Shown piece after piece: positions 61,767 to 64,000 of a DNA stretch of 64,000 bases; position 1 is the first letter of the stretch; each line of letters opens with the position of its first letter. Source of the DNA: Agromyces sp. Soil535 (GTDB lineage: Bacteria > Actinomycetota > Actinomycetes > Actinomycetales > Microbacteriaceae). The DNA lies in the NCBI RefSeq assembly GCF_001428255.1, contig NZ_LMRW01000023.1:248309-312308 (forward strand), written 5' to 3'. The notes below the pieces were generated by a model that saw only the letters and a list, made by a program, of their open reading frames with translations, ran no database searches and had not been told where the DNA came from. Made by a program: the position numbers and the translations under genes.

Positions 61767-64000
61767 GGCCTGGCCCGAGCCGGCGGACGTGCCGTCGGCG
61801 CGGGTGATCACCGGTGGTGCGCCGGCGGTGCTGAGCGCTGCCGTCGACACGCGTCGGCTGCGGGCACGACCCTCGCCCGCCTTCTTCGGCGCCGGCAGCG
61901 CGTCGAGCACGGAGTCGAGCAGCACCTCGGTGTCCGCCGCACGCACGGTGCGTCGACGCTCGGTCGGCGCGACCGGCGGCAACTGCACGATCGGCACGCC
62001 CGCCCGCGTCGCGGATGCCGCGGAGCCCGACTCGGCGGGCACTGGCTCGCCCCCCGTGCGCTCGGCCGCGTCACCACGCGGCTCGGATGGCTCAGCGGGA
62101 CCCTGCTCCTGCGTCACGCGGCGGTGACGTCCGCGCCGGCGACCACCGGCGGCAGCCTGCGGCTCGACGGCCGGCGCGGTCGAGCCCGCCGCGTCCGCGG
62201 GAGCACCCGCCTCGGCGGGGGCCGGCTCCGTCGCGGCCTCGGGCGCGGCATCCGTCTCGGCCGGCTTGTGCTCGGGGTGCGGGATCGTCGACGCGGCGAT
62301 CTGCGCCAGGGCGTGCTTGACGTCCTCGGTGATCGCGTGGGTGCCGGTGTGCGCCTTCGGGTCCGACGGTGCCTGGGCCTGCTGGCTGCCACCGCGCCCT
62401 CGGCCACGGCCGCGCTCAACCTGCTGCGGCACGCGGTGCTTCACGATCGGGTCGTGATGCACGATGATGCCGCGGCCGGCGCAGACCTCGCACGGCTCGC
62501 TGAACGACTCGAGGAGGCCCAGGCCGAGCTTCTTGCGGGTCATCTGCACGAGGCCGAGCGAGGTGACCTCGGCGACCTGGTGCTTGGTGCGATCACGTGA
62601 GAGGCACTCGACGAGGCGGCGCAGCACGAGGTCGCGGTTGGACTCGAGCACCATGTCGATGAAGTCGACGACGATGATGCCGCCGATGTCGCGGAGCCGG
62701 AGCTGCCGCACGATCTCCTCGGCCGCTTCGAGGTTGTTCTTGGTGACGGTCTCCTCGAGGTTGCCGCCGGATCCGACGAACTTCCCGGTGTTCACATCGA
62801 CGACCGTCATGGCCTCGGTGCGGTCGATGATGAGCGAACCGCCCGACGGCAGCCAGACCTTGCGGTCGAGCGCCTTCTCGATCTGCTCGGTGATGCGGAA
62901 CTCGTCGAATGCGTCACGCTCGCCCATGTAGGCCTCGACGCGCTCGAGGAGGTCGGGCGCGACGGCGCGGAGGTACCGCTCGATGGTCTCGCGGGCCTCG
63001 TCGCCCGAGATGATCATCTTCTGGAAGTCCTCGTTGAAGACGTCGCGGACGATCTTGATGAGCAGGTCGGGCTCGGAATGCAGGAGCGCCGGCGCCTGCA
63101 CCTTCTCGAGCTGGGTCGAGATGTCGGCCCACTGCGCGATCAGGCGGTTCACGTCGAGGGTGAGCTGCTCCTCGGTGGCGCCCTCGGCCGCGGTGCGCAC
63201 GATGACGCCGACGTCATCGGGGAGCACCTCCTTCAGGATCTTCTTCAGGCGCGCACGCTCGGTGTCGGGGAGCTTCCGGCTGATGCCGTTCATCGAGCCG
63301 TTCGGCACGTACACGAGGTAGCGGCCGGGCAGCGAGACCTGGCTCGTGAGGCGGGCGCCCTTGTGGCCGACCGGATCCTTCGTGACCTGGACGAGCACGC
63401 GGTCGCCGGGCTTCAGGGCGAGCTCGATGCGGCGCGGCTGGTTCTTCTCGCCGTTCTCGGCGGCGGCGTCCCAGTCGACCTCGCCCGAGTACAGCACGGC
63501 GTTGCGACCGCGGCCGATGTCGACGAAGGCGGCCTCCATGCTCGGCAGTACGTTCTGCACCCGGCCCAGGTAGACGTTGCCGATGAGCGACGCGTCCTGG
63601 TTGCGGGCGACGTAGTGCTCGACGAGCACGCCGTCCTCCAGCACGCCGATCTGGATCCGCCCGCCCTTGGCGCGCACCACCATCTGCCGGTCGACCGACT
63701 CACGGCGGGCGAGGAATTCGGCCTCGGTGATCACCGCACGCCGGCGGCCGGCGTCGCGGCCGTCGCGTCGGCGCTGCTTCTTCGCCTCGAGCCGGGTGGA
63801 GCCCTTCACCTTCTGAGGCTCCGTGATGAGCTCGGGCTCGCGGGGCTTGCGCACCTTGACCACGGTGTTCGCGGGCTCTTCGCCGGTGGCGCGACCCTCC
63901 TCGCCGCTACGGCGGCGTGTGCGTCGGCGCACGCTCGACGACTCCTCGTCCGTGGGGGCGCCGGGGTGCTCGCCGCGCTCGGGGCGCTCGCCGCGCTCGG
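61752..64000 (-). CDS. Ribonuclease E/G (5' end beyond window)
   Basis: 749 codons seen, open through the right edge. An Arg/Glu-rich N-terminal extension precedes the S1 domain (YVARNQDASLIGNVYLGRVQ, LPSMEAAFVDIGRGRNAVLY), the 5'-sensor and DNase I-like domain (RDIGGIIVVDFIDM), the zinc-link cysteines in EPCEVCAGRG, then a disordered Ala/Pro/Glu-rich tail with an Arg patch (GGRRRGRHRR) of the kind that binds RNA. Initiates mRNA decay and rRNA/tRNA processing. Catalytic-core order and both long extensions fit actinobacterial RNase E. Confidence 0.93.
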   Translation of the reverse strand, partial: ERGERPERGEHPGAPTDEESSSVRRRTRRRSGEEGRATGEEPANTVVKVRKPREPELITEPQKVKGSTRLEAKKQRRRDGRDAGRRRAVITEAEFLARRESVDRQMVVRAKGGRIQIGVLEDGVLVEHYVARNQDASLIGNVYLGRVQNVLPSMEAAFVDIGRGRNAVLYSGEVDWDAAAENGEKNQPRRIELALKPGDRVLVQVTKDPVGHKGARLTSQVSLPGRYLVYVPNGSMNGISRKLPDTERARLKKILKEVLPDDVGVIVRTAAEGATEEQLTLDVNRLIAQWADISTQLEKVQAPALLHSEPDLLIKIVRDVFNEDFQKMIISGDEARETIERYLRAVAPDLLERVEAYMGERDAFDEFRITEQIEKALDRKVWLPSGGSLIIDRTEAMTVVDVNTGKFVGSGGNLEETVTKNNLEAAEEIVRQLRLRDIGGIIVVDFIDMVLESNRDLVLRRLVECLSRDRTKHQVAEVTSLGLVQMTRKKLGLGLLESFSEPCEVCAGRGIIVHHDPIVKHRVPQQVERGRGRGRGGSQQAQAPSDPKAHTGTHAITEDVKHALAQIAASTIPHPEHKPAETDAAPEAATEPAPAEAGAPADAAGSTAPAVEPQAAAGGRRRGRHRRVTQEQGPAEPSEPRGDAAERTGGEPVPAESGSAASATRAGVPIVQLPPVAPTERRRTVRAADTEVLLDSVLDALPAPKKAGEGRARSRRVSTAALSTAGAPPVITRADGTSAGSGQASAER

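Noticed and set aside
63933..64000. Short direct repeats near the right edge (CGCTCGGGGCGCTCGCCG)
   Set aside because: They encode a repeating Glu-Arg-Gly stretch in the RNase E N-terminal extension; coding low complexity, not a CRISPR or separate repeat element.

Overview
The window is high-GC DNA from an actinobacterium. I infer the family Microbacteriaceae, Agromyces-like, from gene content, heavy GTG start use, a short ProB without a PUA domain and the rplU-rpmA-obgE-proB-proA-nadD-rsfS order. Most of it is ordinary chromosome. In many genes a TAnnnT hexamer sits 6-7 nt before the start codon, the arrangement expected of leaderless transcripts.

Layout. 1-35.5 kb is core: the end of error-prone polymerase DnaE2, an MFS transporter, DUF3097, a rubrerythrin-CCC1 fusion, a divergent Lrp regulator and PLP transsulfuration enzyme, a helicase, SGNH hydrolase, D,D-carboxypeptidase and SpoU methyltransferase, sirtuin, hydrolase and glycosyltransferase, a PolIII epsilon-like exonuclease, type B L31, a lone ABC ATPase, glycogen genes glgA and glgC (divergent) with serB coupled to glgC, a secreted beta-propeller, fabG, a DUF3099/small Cys protein/SURF1 chain, ABC-F, an AlkZ-like protein, YceI, a GH3 lipoprotein, a secreted coiled-coil protein, an MpaB-like oxygenase, an Lrp regulator, a three-gene 2-oxoacid dehydrogenase operon and glutathione peroxidase.

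35.63-54.37 kb is an integrated element. Two identical 38-bp direct repeats bound it. The right copy is the 3' half of an intact tRNA-Ala(GGC); the left copy is an orphan 3' half that still has the original tRNA terminator beside it. At the right end are a tyrosine integrase (frameshifted in this sequence) and a small excisionase-like HTH protein. Cargo is almost all envelope or poorly characterised genes: two DUF1254 paralogues, two CMD-like small proteins, one whole and one truncated AI-2E-type permease, a cardiolipin-synthase-like PLD, DUF2254, a LuxR-type LAL regulator, DUF2252, a K+ channel, a lipoprotein, YihY and two small membrane proteins. No plasmid replication, conjugation or phage structural genes are visible.

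54.4-64 kb returns to core: tRNA-Ala, rsfS, a proline-rich membrane protein, nadD, a small membrane protein, proA, proB, obgE, rpmA, rplU from a clear sigma70-type promoter, DUF4031, and the 3' part of an RNase E/G gene cut by the window edge.
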